Below, one piece after another: positions 15,885-23,979 of a stretch of DNA of 40,635 nucleotides; the first letter of the stretch is position 1, and every line of letters begins with the position of its first letter. Under the pieces are notes generated by a model. It made no database searches and had not been told where the DNA came from. It worked only from the letters and a program-made list of their open reading frames with translations. The stretch spans positions 1 through 40,635 of the forward strand of contig CACZNH010000021.1 in NCBI GenBank assembly GCA_902782465.1. The letters are read 5' to 3'. This stretch comes from an uncultured Bacteroidales bacterium (GTDB lineage Bacteria; Bacteroidota; Bacteroidia; Bacteroidales; Muribaculaceae). A program made the position numbers and the translations under genes.

Positions 15885-17797
15885 TTCTCCAAGTAGGTGT
15901 ATCCGTAGAGGCCCGAGCGGAAGTTGCGGACGAACTCGTTGCCCTCCTCGCCGGTGATTTTGCCCGAGCGGATGGACTCGCTCACCCAGGTCTCAACGTT
16001 GCGCACCAGCTGCTTGGGGTTGAACTCGACATAGTCAAGCACCTCGGCAACGGTTTCGCCGTCAATAACCTGGTCAATCTCGTAGTGGTCCTTGAACACG
16101 TTGATGTGTACCGCATTGGTGTCACCGAACAGGTTGTGCATATCACCCAGAATCTCCTGGTAGGCGCCCACGAGGAAGATGCCCAGGTAGTAGTGCTGGC
16201 CGGCCTTAAGTTTGTGGACGGGCAGCGAGTGGGCGATGCCCTGTGACGAGATGAAGTTGTTCAGCTTGCCGTCGCTGTCACAGGTCATATCCTGCAACGT
16301 TGCGTAGTGGGTGGGACGTTCGGTGAGGCGGTCGATGGGCATTACGGGGAACACCTGGTCGATGGCCCATGCGTCGGGCAACGACTGGAAAAGCGAGAAG
16401 TTGCAGAAGTATTTGTCAGGCAGCATGCGGCTCACCGAGCGCAATTCGTCGGGAGCGTGCTTCATGTTGCGCACATAGCCGTCCACGTCGCGGGCAATCG
16501 ACCAGAAGAGTTTCTCGACCATGGCGCGGGTGCGCAGGTCGATGAGGCCGAGCGAGAAGCGGTCGAGCGCCTCATCACGGATTTGCAGGGCGTCATGCCA
16601 GTCCTCGAGCAGGCGGGCCTGGTTGATTTTGTCCCAAATCTCGTACATGTCGCGCACCAGTTCGTTGTCCTCCTCACTCACTGTATCCACCTTGTCGTCC
16701 CACTCGGGCAGCGAGGTGGTCTCGAGCACGTCAACGACGAGCACCGAGTGATGGGCGGTCAAGGAACGGCCGCTCTCGGTAATGATATTGGGATGCTTGA
16801 GGTTGTTCTTGTTGCTGGCGTCAACCAGGGTATAAACGGCATCGTTGACATACTCCTGGATACTGTAGTTCATGGAGTGGCTGCTGCCGCTGGAACGCGT
16901 GCCGTCATAGTCCACGCCCAGTCCGCCGCCGATATCGACATATTCCACGTCAAAGCCCAGCTTGGACAGTTGCACATAGAACTGTGCTGCCTCGCGCAGG
17001 GCGTTCTTGATGCGGCGTATCTTGGTAATCTGGCTGCCGATGTGGAAATGGATGAGCTTGAGGCAATCCTCCAACTTGTGCTCGTGCAGGTAGTCGATGG
17101 CGCTGAACAGTTCGCTGGTGTTCAGGCCGAACTTGCTGCTGTCACCGCCGCTTTCTTCCCACTTGCCGCTGCCGCTGCTCGACAGCTTGATGCGGAATCC
17201 GATGTTGGGGCGGATGTGCAGGCGCTCGGCGACGCGGTCGATGAGCTCCAGCTCGCTGAGTTTCTCCACGACAACAAAGATGCGGCGACCCATCTTCTGC
17301 GCCAGCAGTGCGAGTTCAACATAGCCCTCGTCCTTGTAGCCGTTGCAGATGATGACGGGATTGGCGTTCAGGTCGGTCATGTTGCTGGCGAGCACGGCGT
17401 GCAGTTCGGGTTTGCTGCCGGCTTCCAGACCGATGTTGAACTTCTTGCCGTGGCCGATGATTTCCTCTACGACTTGCCTCATCTGGTTCACCTTGATGGG
17501 ATAGACGATGAAGTTGGCTCCCTGGTACTCATATTCCTTGGCCGCCTTCTTGAAGCAGCTGGAAATCTTGTCGATGCGATTGTCCAGGATATCAGGAAAA
17601 CGCAACAGCACGGGTGCCGTCACCTTGCGGGAATGCAACTCGTCCATGACGTCTGCCAAATCCACAGGCACACAACTGCTCTTGGGAGTAACGGTGACAT
17701 GCCCGTTCTCGTTGATGGAGAAGTACTTGAGGCCCCAGCCTCCGATGTTGTAGAGTTCGGCGCTATCCTCGATGCGCCATTTGTTGATTGCTGACAC
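15881..17797 (-). CDS. speA: Biosynthetic arginine decarboxylase
   Basis: PLP enzyme that decarboxylates arginine to agmatine, the entry to putrescine and spermidine synthesis in many Bacteroidales. The 638-residue length and fold type III layout match SpeA. The PLP lysine is Lys102 in YPIKVNQMRQVVEEI. Other marks are GLEAGSKPEL, HFHIGSQ, the phosphate-binding VDIGGGLGVDYDG, and NIITESGRSL. The C-terminal region ends GLYGYTYLEK. A promoter lies 44 nt upstream of the start. Confidence 0.96.
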   Translation of the reverse strand: MSAINKWRIEDSAELYNIGGWGLKYFSINENGHVTVTPKSSCVPVDLADVMDELHSRKVTAPVLLRFPDILDNRIDKISSCFKKAAKEYEYQGANFIVYPIKVNQMRQVVEEIIGHGKKFNIGLEAGSKPELHAVLASNMTDLNANPVIICNGYKDEGYVELALLAQKMGRRIFVVVEKLSELELIDRVAERLHIRPNIGFRIKLSSSGSGKWEESGGDSSKFGLNTSELFSAIDYLHEHKLEDCLKLIHFHIGSQITKIRRIKNALREAAQFYVQLSKLGFDVEYVDIGGGLGVDYDGTRSSGSSHSMNYSIQEYVNDAVYTLVDASNKNNLKHPNIITESGRSLTAHHSVLVVDVLETTSLPEWDDKVDTVSEEDNELVRDMYEIWDKINQARLLEDWHDALQIRDEALDRFSLGLIDLRTRAMVEKLFWSIARDVDGYVRNMKHAPDELRSVSRMLPDKYFCNFSLFQSLPDAWAIDQVFPVMPIDRLTERPTHYATLQDMTCDSDGKLNNFISSQGIAHSLPVHKLKAGQHYYLGIFLVGAYQEILGDMHNLFGDTNAVHINVFKDHYEIDQVIDGETVAEVLDYVEFNPKQLVRNVETWVSESIRSGKITGEEGNEFVRNFRSGLYGYTYLEK

Positions 17798-17840
17798 GGC
17801 TTAGCGGTTTTTTTTTAATGTGGTTAAATATATTGAACTG

Positions 17841-17870
17841 CAAAAGTAATCATTATAATTGGTTATGCAA
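17841..17870 (-). promoter_or_regulatory. Promoter of speA-truA
   Basis: Reading leftward: TTG (17870-17868), 19 nt, TACTTTTG (17848-17841). The predicted leader is about 35-40 nt. Confidence 0.75.
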
Positions 17871-17913
17871 TAATAAGCCCTCAGATTTTATTCCTTCAAA
17901 AGGGTCCGCATGG

Positions 17914-17960
17914 TATAAAAAACAGCAGGAAGCCCCGCAATCACGCTAGGGGCTTCCTGC
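17914..17960 (-). terminator. Terminator of the dockerin-protein gene
   Basis: A perfect 12-bp stem, GCAGGAAGCCCC at 17925-17936 with its complement at 17949-17960, is followed leftward by TGTTTTTTATA. It lies 25 nt after the stop of the gene at 17985-19181 and upstream of the speA promoter. Confidence 0.92.
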
Positions 17961-17984
17961 CGATGTGGTCAGTCAGATTGGAGT

Positions 17985-19181
17985 TTAAGAAGGCCAAACT
18001 CCGTTCAAGATGAAGTCAATAATCGTGGTTACGTCACCGATGCCTACGTTACCATCAAGGTCGCAGTCGGCGGCAACGGCGTCAAAGACTGGAGCGGTGC
18101 CGTTCAGCAGGTAGTCAATGAGGTTTGTCACGTCACCGATACCCACGTTGCCGTCCATGTCCACGTCACCGCGCATGGCCTGAGGACCGTCCTTGGTCAT
18201 GCGCCACACTTCAATATAGCCACCGGGATAGTAGTGATAGATGGTCACGCCATTGGCATCCACCTCGGCATTGAGCCAGTTGCACTGATAGCCATTGATG
18301 GGAGCGGTAATGGTAGCAGGGACAATAGCGGTGGGCTCTTCGGCACCAATCTCGCTGATGATGAAGCCATCCACGTAGTTCACATCGGTTGTTGCCTTGT
18401 AGGGATAGAGGATGAACTCCTTGCCGTCAAAGACAAAGGGGAATGCACCGTTGCTCGGCCCCCTGAACGGCAAGGTGAGTTTTGTACCGCCACTCAGGTC
18501 GTCCATCGGAATCTTGACCATGGGAGAATTGCGGGTAACATAGAGGAGGTTCTCATCCCCGTTAGCGTCGGTGTAGAAGTTGATGACGGTGCTCGTTGTT
18601 GAATACGTCAACTCGTTATCTACATGATAGCTGTTGTCGGTGTCAAGTTCACCGCCGGCGACAGCGATGATAGAGAAAACAGTCCTTCCATTACCGCTAG
18701 TGAGATAAACCTCACCATCTTCCATCAGGTTGCCCTTGGGGAAGCCCAGGAAGTCGCAGCGGCCAGAGAGAAGGGCATCGGGGGGAATCTGATACTCCTT
18801 GCTCTCACTCGTGTTCAGGTCAATGACTCTGATGGAGGCACCAAGCGGCCAGGGATCGTCGTTGGTGTGGGCAGCAAAGCCGGTGTTGTCCATCACAACC
18901 AGGTTACCGGCCTCGTCGCGGGTGATGGCTGAGTTGGCATAGCCAGGCATCGTGGCTACCAAACCATCCTCGCCGTAGATGTAGATGGTGGACTCACCTT
19001 CGCCGTTCCACTGCGTGTCGTTGATGTAGAACAAGCCGTCCATACCGAAGCCTTGACGTACGCCTGCCATATACAGTGATGCCACGTCGGTGTTCTTCCA
19101 CACCTGCTCCAACTTGTAGCCGTCGGCATTGGCACCCAGTGCCAATGCTGCCATGGCAGCAATCAGTAATAATTTTTTCAT
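17985..19181 (-). CDS. Secreted protein with a C-terminal dockerin-like calcium-binding pair
   Basis: The 398-residue protein has a signal peptide (MKKLLLIAAMAALALGANA). Its body (residues 20-335) looks like a beta-propeller or other beta-strand repeat domain, with recurring lines such as YINDTQWNGEGESTIYIYG and NLVVMDNTGFA; I do not recognise a family. The C-terminus has two dockerin type I loops, DVDMDGNVGIGDV followed by LIDYLL, and DCDLDGNVGIGDV followed by IIDFIL, each with the Ca-binding D-x-D-x-D-G-x-x-x-I-x-D spacing. Such tails are frequent in Prevotella-like secreted proteins that have no cellulosome, where their role is unclear. It is monocistronic, with its own promoter and terminator. 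Confidence 0.85.
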   Translation of the reverse strand: MKKLLLIAAMAALALGANADGYKLEQVWKNTDVASLYMAGVRQGFGMDGLFYINDTQWNGEGESTIYIYGEDGLVATMPGYANSAITRDEAGNLVVMDNTGFAAHTNDDPWPLGASIRVIDLNTSESKEYQIPPDALLSGRCDFLGFPKGNLMEDGEVYLTSGNGRTVFSIIAVAGGELDTDNSYHVDNELTYSTTSTVINFYTDANGDENLLYVTRNSPMVKIPMDDLSGGTKLTLPFRGPSNGAFPFVFDGKEFILYPYKATTDVNYVDGFIISEIGAEEPTAIVPATITAPINGYQCNWLNAEVDANGVTIYHYYPGGYIEVWRMTKDGPQAMRGDVDMDGNVGIGDVTNLIDYLLNGTAPVFDAVAADCDLDGNVGIGDVTTIIDFILNGVWPS

Positions 19182-19297
19182 AATCTTTGAATTTTAAAAA
19201 GTTAGATATACTTATATAAACTTAATTGGTTATTGTCGAGTGGGATTATCCTGAAGCATTATTCTCGTATAAAACAACATAGAGGTCATACACGTGG

Positions 19298-19328
19298 CAA
19301 ATATAGTAAAAAATAATGAATTATCAAA
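19298..19328 (-). promoter_or_regulatory. Promoter of the dockerin-protein gene
   Basis: Reading leftward: TTTG (19328-19325), 19 nt, TATATTTG (19305-19298), a complete match to the Bacteroidota consensus. The leader would be about 110 nt. The rest of the 348-nt gap to the aldolase gene holds only the opposite-facing promoter at 19449-19480. Confidence 0.75.
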
Positions 19329-19448
19329 ATATTATTGATTTTTGCCATATTTTTAAGATTTTTTACAATTTGCGGTGACAATTTGCAGCCTTTCGAGGTG
19401 TTCAAGGCTTACTGGAGCCCGGTTGCCGAAAAAATAATCCCTGAAGTT

Positions 19449-19480
19449 TTTGTAGAGACCACAAAAAACATATACCTTTG
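19449..19480 (+). promoter_or_regulatory. Promoter of the class II aldolase gene
   Basis: TTTG (19449-19452), 20 nt, TACCTTTG (19473-19480): a consensus promoter with a leader of about 43 nt. Confidence 0.8.
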
Positions 19481-19529
19481 CAGGAAATAAGAATTGTTTT
19501 GACCCAATAAATATTATTTATTCTAGATT

Positions 19530-20531
19530 ATGGTAAATTACAAGGATTTAGGTCTCGTGAACACCCGCGAGATGTTTGCAAAGGCAATTGATGGCGGCTA
19601 TGCCATCCCCGCATTCAACTTCAACAACATGGAGCAGTTACAGGCTATCATCAAGGCTTGCGCCGAGACGAAGTCGCCTGTTATCCTGCAGGTATCGAGT
19701 GGTGCCCGCAAGTATGCCAACCAGACGCTGCTGCGTTACATGGCCGAGGGTGCTGTTGAGTATGCCAAGGAGTTGGGCTGGGAGCATCCGCAGATTTGCC
19801 TCCATCTGGACCATGGTGACACCTTTGAACTGTGCAAATCCTGTGTGGACTTTGGCTTCTCGTCGGTAATGATCGACGGTTCGTCGCTCCCCTACGAGGA
19901 GAACATCGCCCTGACCAAGAAGGTTGTGGAGTATGCTCATCAGTTTGACGTGACCGTTGAGGCCGAGCTGGGCGTTCTCGCTGGCGTTGAGGACGACGTT
20001 GTTGCCGAGGAGTCGCACTACACCAAGCCCGAGGAGGTGATTGACTTCGCCACCCGCACCGGTTGTGACTCGTTGGCCATCAGCATCGGCACCAGCCACG
20101 GTGCTTATAAGTTCAAACCCGAGCAGTGCACCCGTGACCCGAAGACCGGCAAGCTCGTTCCTCCTCCCCTGGCATTTGACGTGCTCGAGGAAGTAGAGAA
20201 GAAGCTCCCCGGCTTCCCCATCGTGCTGCACGGCTCATCGAGCGTTCCCCAGGAGTATGTTGACATCATCAACAGCCACGGCGGCAACCTGCCCGATGCC
20301 GTTGGTATCCCCGAGGACCAGCTGCGCAAGGCTGCCAAGAGCGCCGTTTGCAAGATCAACATCGACAGCGACAGCCGTCTGGCCTTCACCGCTGCCGTTC
20401 GCAAGGTGTTTGCCGAGAAGCCCGGCGAGTTTGACCCCCGCAAGTACTGCGGTCCCGCCCGCGACGAGATGACCAAGCTGTACAAGCACAAAATCATTGA
20501 GGTGCTGGGCAGCGACGGCAAGGCCGAGTAA
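19530..20531 (+). CDS. fba: Class II fructose-bisphosphate aldolase
   Basis: Zinc-dependent enzyme that splits fructose-1,6-bisphosphate to dihydroxyacetone phosphate and glyceraldehyde-3-phosphate, and works in reverse in gluconeogenesis. The 333-residue protein shows the zinc and catalytic histidines in HLDHGD (about residue 92-97), the acidic loop VEAELGVLAGVEDD, and the later histidines in ISIGTSHGAYKF and IVLHGSSSVP. The substrate phosphate site follows at KINIDSDSR. The absence of class I features makes the class assignment firm. It is a single gene with its own promoter, followed by a 28-bp palindrome. Confidence 0.96.
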   Translation: MVNYKDLGLVNTREMFAKAIDGGYAIPAFNFNNMEQLQAIIKACAETKSPVILQVSSGARKYANQTLLRYMAEGAVEYAKELGWEHPQICLHLDHGDTFELCKSCVDFGFSSVMIDGSSLPYEENIALTKKVVEYAHQFDVTVEAELGVLAGVEDDVVAEESHYTKPEEVIDFATRTGCDSLAISIGTSHGAYKFKPEQCTRDPKTGKLVPPPLAFDVLEEVEKKLPGFPIVLHGSSSVPQEYVDIINSHGGNLPDAVGIPEDQLRKAAKSAVCKINIDSDSRLAFTAAVRKVFAEKPGEFDPRKYCGPARDEMTKLYKHKIIEVLGSDGKAE

Positions 20532-20565
20532 ACCCCAAAAACCTGAATTACTGAATTGGGACAAG

Positions 20566-20593
20566 GTAGAGACGCAAAATTTTGCGTCTCTAC
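20566..20593. repeat. GTAGAGACGCAAAA palindrome, copy 2 of 3
   Basis: A perfect 28-bp palindrome whose half is GTAGAGACGCAAAA, followed by TATTTTATT. It may end the aldolase transcript. Its relatives are at 247-268 and 32387-32412. Confidence 0.85.
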
Positions 20594-20661
20594 TATTTTA
20601 TTGTATATCAGTCATTTAATTCGTTTCTGTGATTTTTTGGGCAAAAAAAGTCGCTTAAAAA

Positions 20662-20693
20662 TTTGGTCAGTATATAAATCGGTATTACCTTTG
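20662..20693 (+). promoter_or_regulatory. Promoter of tRNA-Pro
   Basis: TTTG (20662-20665), 20 nt, TACCTTTG (20686-20693): full consensus, 39 nt before the mature tRNA 5' end. Confidence 0.8.
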
Positions 20694-20732
20694 CACCGCT
20701 TTACGAAACAATTGCGTTTCGGCAAGTGCGTT

Positions 20733-20807
20733 CGGGGTGTAGCTCAGTCCGGTTAGAGTACGCGTCTGGGGGGCGTGGGGTCGCTAGTTCGAATCTAGTC
20801 ACCCCGA
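20733..20807 (+). tRNA. tRNA-Pro (anticodon GGG)
   Basis: The 75-nt cloverleaf folds by eye: acceptor CGGGGTG/CACCCCG, D stem GCTC/GAGT, anticodon stem CGCGT/GCGTG with loop CTGGGGG (anticodon GGG), a 5-nt variable loop and T arm GCTAG/CTAGT around TTCGAAT. The first pair C1-G72 and discriminator A73 are specific to bacterial tRNA-Pro. The 3' CCA is not encoded, since ACAAC follows. Several G-T pairs occur but no mismatch. Confidence 0.95.
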
Positions 20808-20818
20808 CAACGCAAAAG

Positions 20819-20852
20819 AGTGCTGATGATCATTGATTGTCGGCACTTTTTT
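20819..20852 (+). terminator. Terminator after tRNA-Pro
   Basis: AGTGCTGA (20819-20826) pairs with TCGGCACT (20840-20847) and is followed by six T. The last T is also the first base of the next promoter's -7 box. Confidence 0.82.
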
Positions 20853-20859
20853 AGCTTTG
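20852..20859 (+). promoter_or_regulatory. -7 element of the GH53 gene
   Basis: TAGCTTTG matches TAnnTTTG and lies 24 nt before the ATG. The nearest TTG upstream is at 16 nt, closer than usual, so the -33 element is doubtful. Confidence 0.55.
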
Positions 20860-20883
20860 GTAATCATTAATTCAAGTACAGAT

Positions 20884-21984
20884 ATGATGAAACGTGTTGT
20901 GACAATGATACTTGTGCTGGCAGCGGTGCTGCCAGTGACAGCGCAGGCATGGCTGGGCGGCGACATCTCGATGATGTCGTCCAATGCCCGTCAGGGAGTG
21001 ATTTACAAGGATTCGTGTGGTGTGACAGTGGACCCCTATAACCTGTTCCAGCAGCAGGGGTGGAACATGATGCGTGTTCGCCTGTTCGTTGACCCGCAGA
21101 ATGCCCCCGGCAGGCATCACGACGAGGGCGTGTGCCAGGATTTGGCCTATGTCATCGACCTGTGCAGGACCATCAAGGCTCGCGGCTTTGAGGTGATGCT
21201 GGATTTCCATTACAGCGACACCTGGGCTGATCCCGCCAAGCAGTTTACCCCCAAGCGCTGGGAGGGACTGGACGGCAAGACGCTCGCCGACAGCATCTAC
21301 CGTTATACCCGCCATTGCCTGCTGGCACTGAAGGCTGCTGGCGTCGTTCCCGCCACCATCCAGGTGGGCAACGAGATCACCTTTGGTATGGACTGGCCAA
21401 TGGGACGCGTTGACCCGCTGAAGGATGAGAATTGGGACGTGTTCACCCGTCTGCTCAAGGCGGGTTGCAAGGCATGCCGCGAGGTGTGCCCCGATGCAGG
21501 CATCATCATTCACACTGAGAAGGCTGGCGTGTGGGAGATGACGCGCGGCTACTATGACCGCCTCAAGCAGGCAGCTGTGGACTATGACATCATCGGCCTG
21601 AGCTATTATCCCATGTGGCACGGCACGATTCCCAACCTGGGCGCCACGCTCGACTCTATTGCGGTGCGTTATCCCGATAAACCCGTGATGATGGTCGAGG
21701 CTGCCTATTATTACCTGCACGACGGCGTGAACCGTGGTGAGGAAGATTTCACCCATTGCTTGCCTGGCACTATTGAGGGACAACGTGAATTCACCGCCCA
21801 GCTGGTCAGGGAGCTGAACCGCCACGACAATGTGACGGGCCTGTTTTGGTGGTATCCCGAAGAAAACCTTTACGGTACCCGCTTCGAGGGCAGCGGATGG
21901 GGTCTGCACCGCGGCTTGTTCAACAACGCCAACGGCCAAGCCTTGCCCGCCCTCTACGAGATGAGCAAGTTCAAAAACAAATAG
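20884..21984 (+). CDS. Secreted GH53 endo-beta-1,4-galactanase (arabinogalactanase)
   Basis: Predicted to cut beta-1,4-galactan, the side chain of type I arabinogalactan and pectin. The 366-residue protein has a signal peptide (cleavage after AQA) and a single GH53 barrel. Family marks are WNMMRVRLFVDPQ, MLDFHYSDTWADPAKQ, the acid/base Glu164 in QVGNEITFG and the nucleophile Glu272 in MMVEAAYYY. The FWWYPEENL strand and the closing ALFN-like GLHRGLFNNANGQALPAL also fit. ATG 20884 and 20887 are both possible starts. No SusC/SusD or other polysaccharide-utilisation genes are near, so it works outside a visible PUL. It converges with aroB. Confidence 0.94.
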   Translation: MMKRVVTMILVLAAVLPVTAQAWLGGDISMMSSNARQGVIYKDSCGVTVDPYNLFQQQGWNMMRVRLFVDPQNAPGRHHDEGVCQDLAYVIDLCRTIKARGFEVMLDFHYSDTWADPAKQFTPKRWEGLDGKTLADSIYRYTRHCLLALKAAGVVPATIQVGNEITFGMDWPMGRVDPLKDENWDVFTRLLKAGCKACREVCPDAGIIIHTEKAGVWEMTRGYYDRLKQAAVDYDIIGLSYYPMWHGTIPNLGATLDSIAVRYPDKPVMMVEAAYYYLHDGVNRGEEDFTHCLPGTIEGQREFTAQLVRELNRHDNVTGLFWWYPEENLYGTRFEGSGWGLHRGLFNNANGQALPALYEMSKFKNK

Positions 21985-22009
21985 TAGATTATAGGAACAA
22001 TATTTGTTC

Positions 22010-22081
22010 AAACTACGAATTACGCTAATTGTACGAATTTATTGATATAGAATTCGTTGAATTAGCGTAATTCGTGGTTTA
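22010..22081. repeat. CGAATTACGC/GCGTAATTCG hairpin at the GH53-aroB junction
   Basis: AAACTACGAATTACGCTAA (from 22010) faces TTAGCGTAATTCGTGGTTT (to 22080), with further imperfect pairing inside. The aroB TAA stop (22081-22079) is part of it. A close relative lies at 23120-23197 on the other side of aroB, and a half copy at 32325-32360. Confidence 0.85.
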
Positions 22082-23113
22082 TAGGCCCAGGTGGTCGCGC
22101 AGGATGTCGAGGGCGGCGGTGACGTCGTCGGGGGTGACGGTCTGGTCGATGTGGAAATTTCCAATGGCGCTTAGCAGAGTGCAGGTGATTTCGCCGTCAC
22201 GGCTTTTCTTGTCGTGACGCATCAGTGCCAGCAGTTCGTCGTAGTCGTCGCAGGTAAAGGGAAAATCGCGGTAATTATCGCGCACGAAGTTGCCCAGCCG
22301 ATGGACATCCTCGCTGGGGAATTTCAAGAGCAGATGGGAGAGCACCGCCTCGGTGACCAAGCCCCATGCCACGGCATAGCCGTGCGGCACGGGTTTGCCG
22401 CGTTGCATCGCCAGGCTCTCGAAGGCGTGGCCCACGGTGTGTCCCAGATTCAGCGCTTTGCGTTCGCCCTGTTCGTTGGGGTCGCGGGCAACGATGTCCA
22501 CCTTGACCTGCACCGAGCGGCGCAGCCTTTCCAGCAGGTCATCGTGGTCGATGGGGGCGCAGAAATCATGGTTGAGCAGGCGCAGGAACTCGTCGCGGTC
22601 GCTCAGCATGGCGTGCTTGAGCACCTCGGCAAAGCCCGACTTCATCTCCTGCAGGGGCAGCGTGTCAAAGAAGCAGGTCGAGATAATGCCGTCGCTGGCG
22701 GGGGCGAAGGCGCCGATTTCGTTTTTCAGTCCATGGTAATTGATGCCTGTCTTGCCGCCCACTGCGGCATCGACGGCACCCAGCAGGGTAGTGGGCACAT
22801 TGATGAACCTCACGCCGCGCTTGAAGGTTGCAGCGGCAAAACCTCCCAGGTCGGTCACCATGCCGCCGCCCAGGTTGACGACCAGTGAATGGCGCGTCAC
22901 GCCCATGCGCTCCATCTCGTCCCACACGCGGGTTACGGTCTCCAGCGTCTTGCTGTCGTCGCCGTCGGGGATGGTGATGAGGTGGGGCGGGGTTGGGGTG
23001 ATGAGGCGAGCCGTGTTCACGTCGGCAATCCACACCGTGAGGTTATGGCCGCCGTCGTGCTCCAGCCGCTCAATAGCCGCCGTGACATCGTTGGTGAAAA
23101 TGAGGTTCTGCAT
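22079..23113 (-). CDS. aroB: 3-dehydroquinate synthase
   Basis: Second step of the shikimate pathway, converting DAHP to 3-dehydroquinate with NAD and a divalent metal. The 344-residue protein shows the NAD-binding core LVVNLGGGMVTDLGGFAAAT, then FINVPTTLLGAVDAAVGGKTG (two parts, residues about 100-140), and the metal ligands in LNLGHTVGHAFE and HGYAVAWG. It begins MQNLIFTNDV, without an extension. It is last in a probable lipoprotein-HAD-aroB transcript, and related hairpin repeats sit on both of its sides. Confidence 0.96.
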   Translation of the reverse strand: MQNLIFTNDVTAAIERLEHDGGHNLTVWIADVNTARLITPTPPHLITIPDGDDSKTLETVTRVWDEMERMGVTRHSLVVNLGGGMVTDLGGFAAATFKRGVRFINVPTTLLGAVDAAVGGKTGINYHGLKNEIGAFAPASDGIISTCFFDTLPLQEMKSGFAEVLKHAMLSDRDEFLRLLNHDFCAPIDHDDLLERLRRSVQVKVDIVARDPNEQGERKALNLGHTVGHAFESLAMQRGKPVPHGYAVAWGLVTEAVLSHLLLKFPSEDVHRLGNFVRDNYRDFPFTCDDYDELLALMRHDKKSRDGEITCTLLSAIGNFHIDQTVTPDDVTAALDILRDHLGL

Positions 23114-23119
23114 AATTTT

Positions 23120-23197
23120 AAAAAAACTACAAATTACGCGAATTTAACGAATTGCTTTTGAAAACAAGATTCGTTTAATTCGCGTAATTCGTGGTTA
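23120..23197. repeat. AATTACGCGAATT/AATTCGCGTAATT hairpin upstream of aroB
   Basis: AAACTACAAATTACGCGAA (23124 on) faces TTCGCGTAATTCGTGGTT (to 23196). It is closely related in sequence and structure to 22010-22081 and fills the HAD-aroB gap. Confidence 0.85.
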
Positions 23198-23202
23198 AGA
23201 AA

Positions 23203-23943
23203 TTAGGCTTTGACAACGGTCAGGGCCACGAGCAGTGAGGGCAGTGCGGCAGCCAGTTCGTCCATGTTCTTATAGACGAGGTCGGCACCGGCCTTGAGCA
23301 GGTCTTTCTCGGGGATGGGACCCGTGGTCACGCCGATGGTAAAGCAACCTGCGGCATGTGCGGCCTGTACGCCCAGGGGCGCATTCTCGATGACGATGCA
23401 CTGGTTGGGTTTCTTTTCGGCCTTGGCCATACCTTTCAGGAACGGCTCGGGGTTGGGTTTGCCCTTGCGCACGTCATGTCCCGTGACTTTTGCGTCGCCA
23501 AAGAGCTTGGGGAAATCGTTCTCGATGCGCTCCAGCAGGGTATCCTGTTGTGAGCCGGTCACCAGCACACGTTCCACATCGGCCTCCTTGAGGGCTTCCA
23601 GCACACGTTTGGCACCGGGCATCACGGGAGCCTCGCCCAACTCGCGGAAGTAGCGCGTCTTTACACCATACAGGGCGTGTGCCTCGTCGTCGGTGATGTT
23701 TTTGCCGACACCCTTCTTGAATTTTGTTTTGATGATTTCGGTACCCGTCATGCCTTCCATCTCATAGAATTCGTCGCGGGTACACTTGATTCCGTTTTTC
23801 TTCATCAGCTTCACCCAGGCTTGGGTGTGGAGCTTCATCGAGTCATAGAGCACGCCGTCGCAGTCGATGAGGGCGGCTTGGATGTCTAAGCCTTTTTGAC
23901 CTGTATATTCCAGGTATGCAGCTATAGTCTGTTGTAAGGTCAT
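23203..23943 (-). CDS. HAD-superfamily sugar phosphatase or phosphoglucomutase-like hydrolase
   Basis: The 246-residue protein belongs to HAD subfamily IA. Motif I is DCDGVLYDS with Asp27 (nucleophile) and Asp29, motif II is VLVTGSQQ, motif III is the lysine in RKGKPNPEPF, and motif IV is VIENAPLGVQAAHAAG. The helical cap lies between residues 35 and 105. The beta-phosphoglucomutase-like group includes phosphatases for small sugar phosphates and mutases; Asn-Ala after Glu in motif IV leaves the substrate open. It is 36 nt after the lipoprotein gene and upstream of aroB, with no obvious metabolic link. Confidence 0.88.
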   Translation of the reverse strand: MTLQQTIAAYLEYTGQKGLDIQAALIDCDGVLYDSMKLHTQAWVKLMKKNGIKCTRDEFYEMEGMTGTEIIKTKFKKGVGKNITDDEAHALYGVKTRYFRELGEAPVMPGAKRVLEALKEADVERVLVTGSQQDTLLERIENDFPKLFGDAKVTGHDVRKGKPNPEPFLKGMAKAEKKPNQCIVIENAPLGVQAAHAAGCFTIGVTTGPIPEKDLLKAGADLVYKNMDELAAALPSLLVALTVVKA

Positions 23944-23979
23944 TGGTTTTTGATGTTTTTATAGTTATATCGTTGTTTT

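Noticed and set aside
20733-20859. Cotranscription of tRNA-Pro and GH53 as one unit
   Set aside because: A hairpin with six T separates them and a new -7 box follows.
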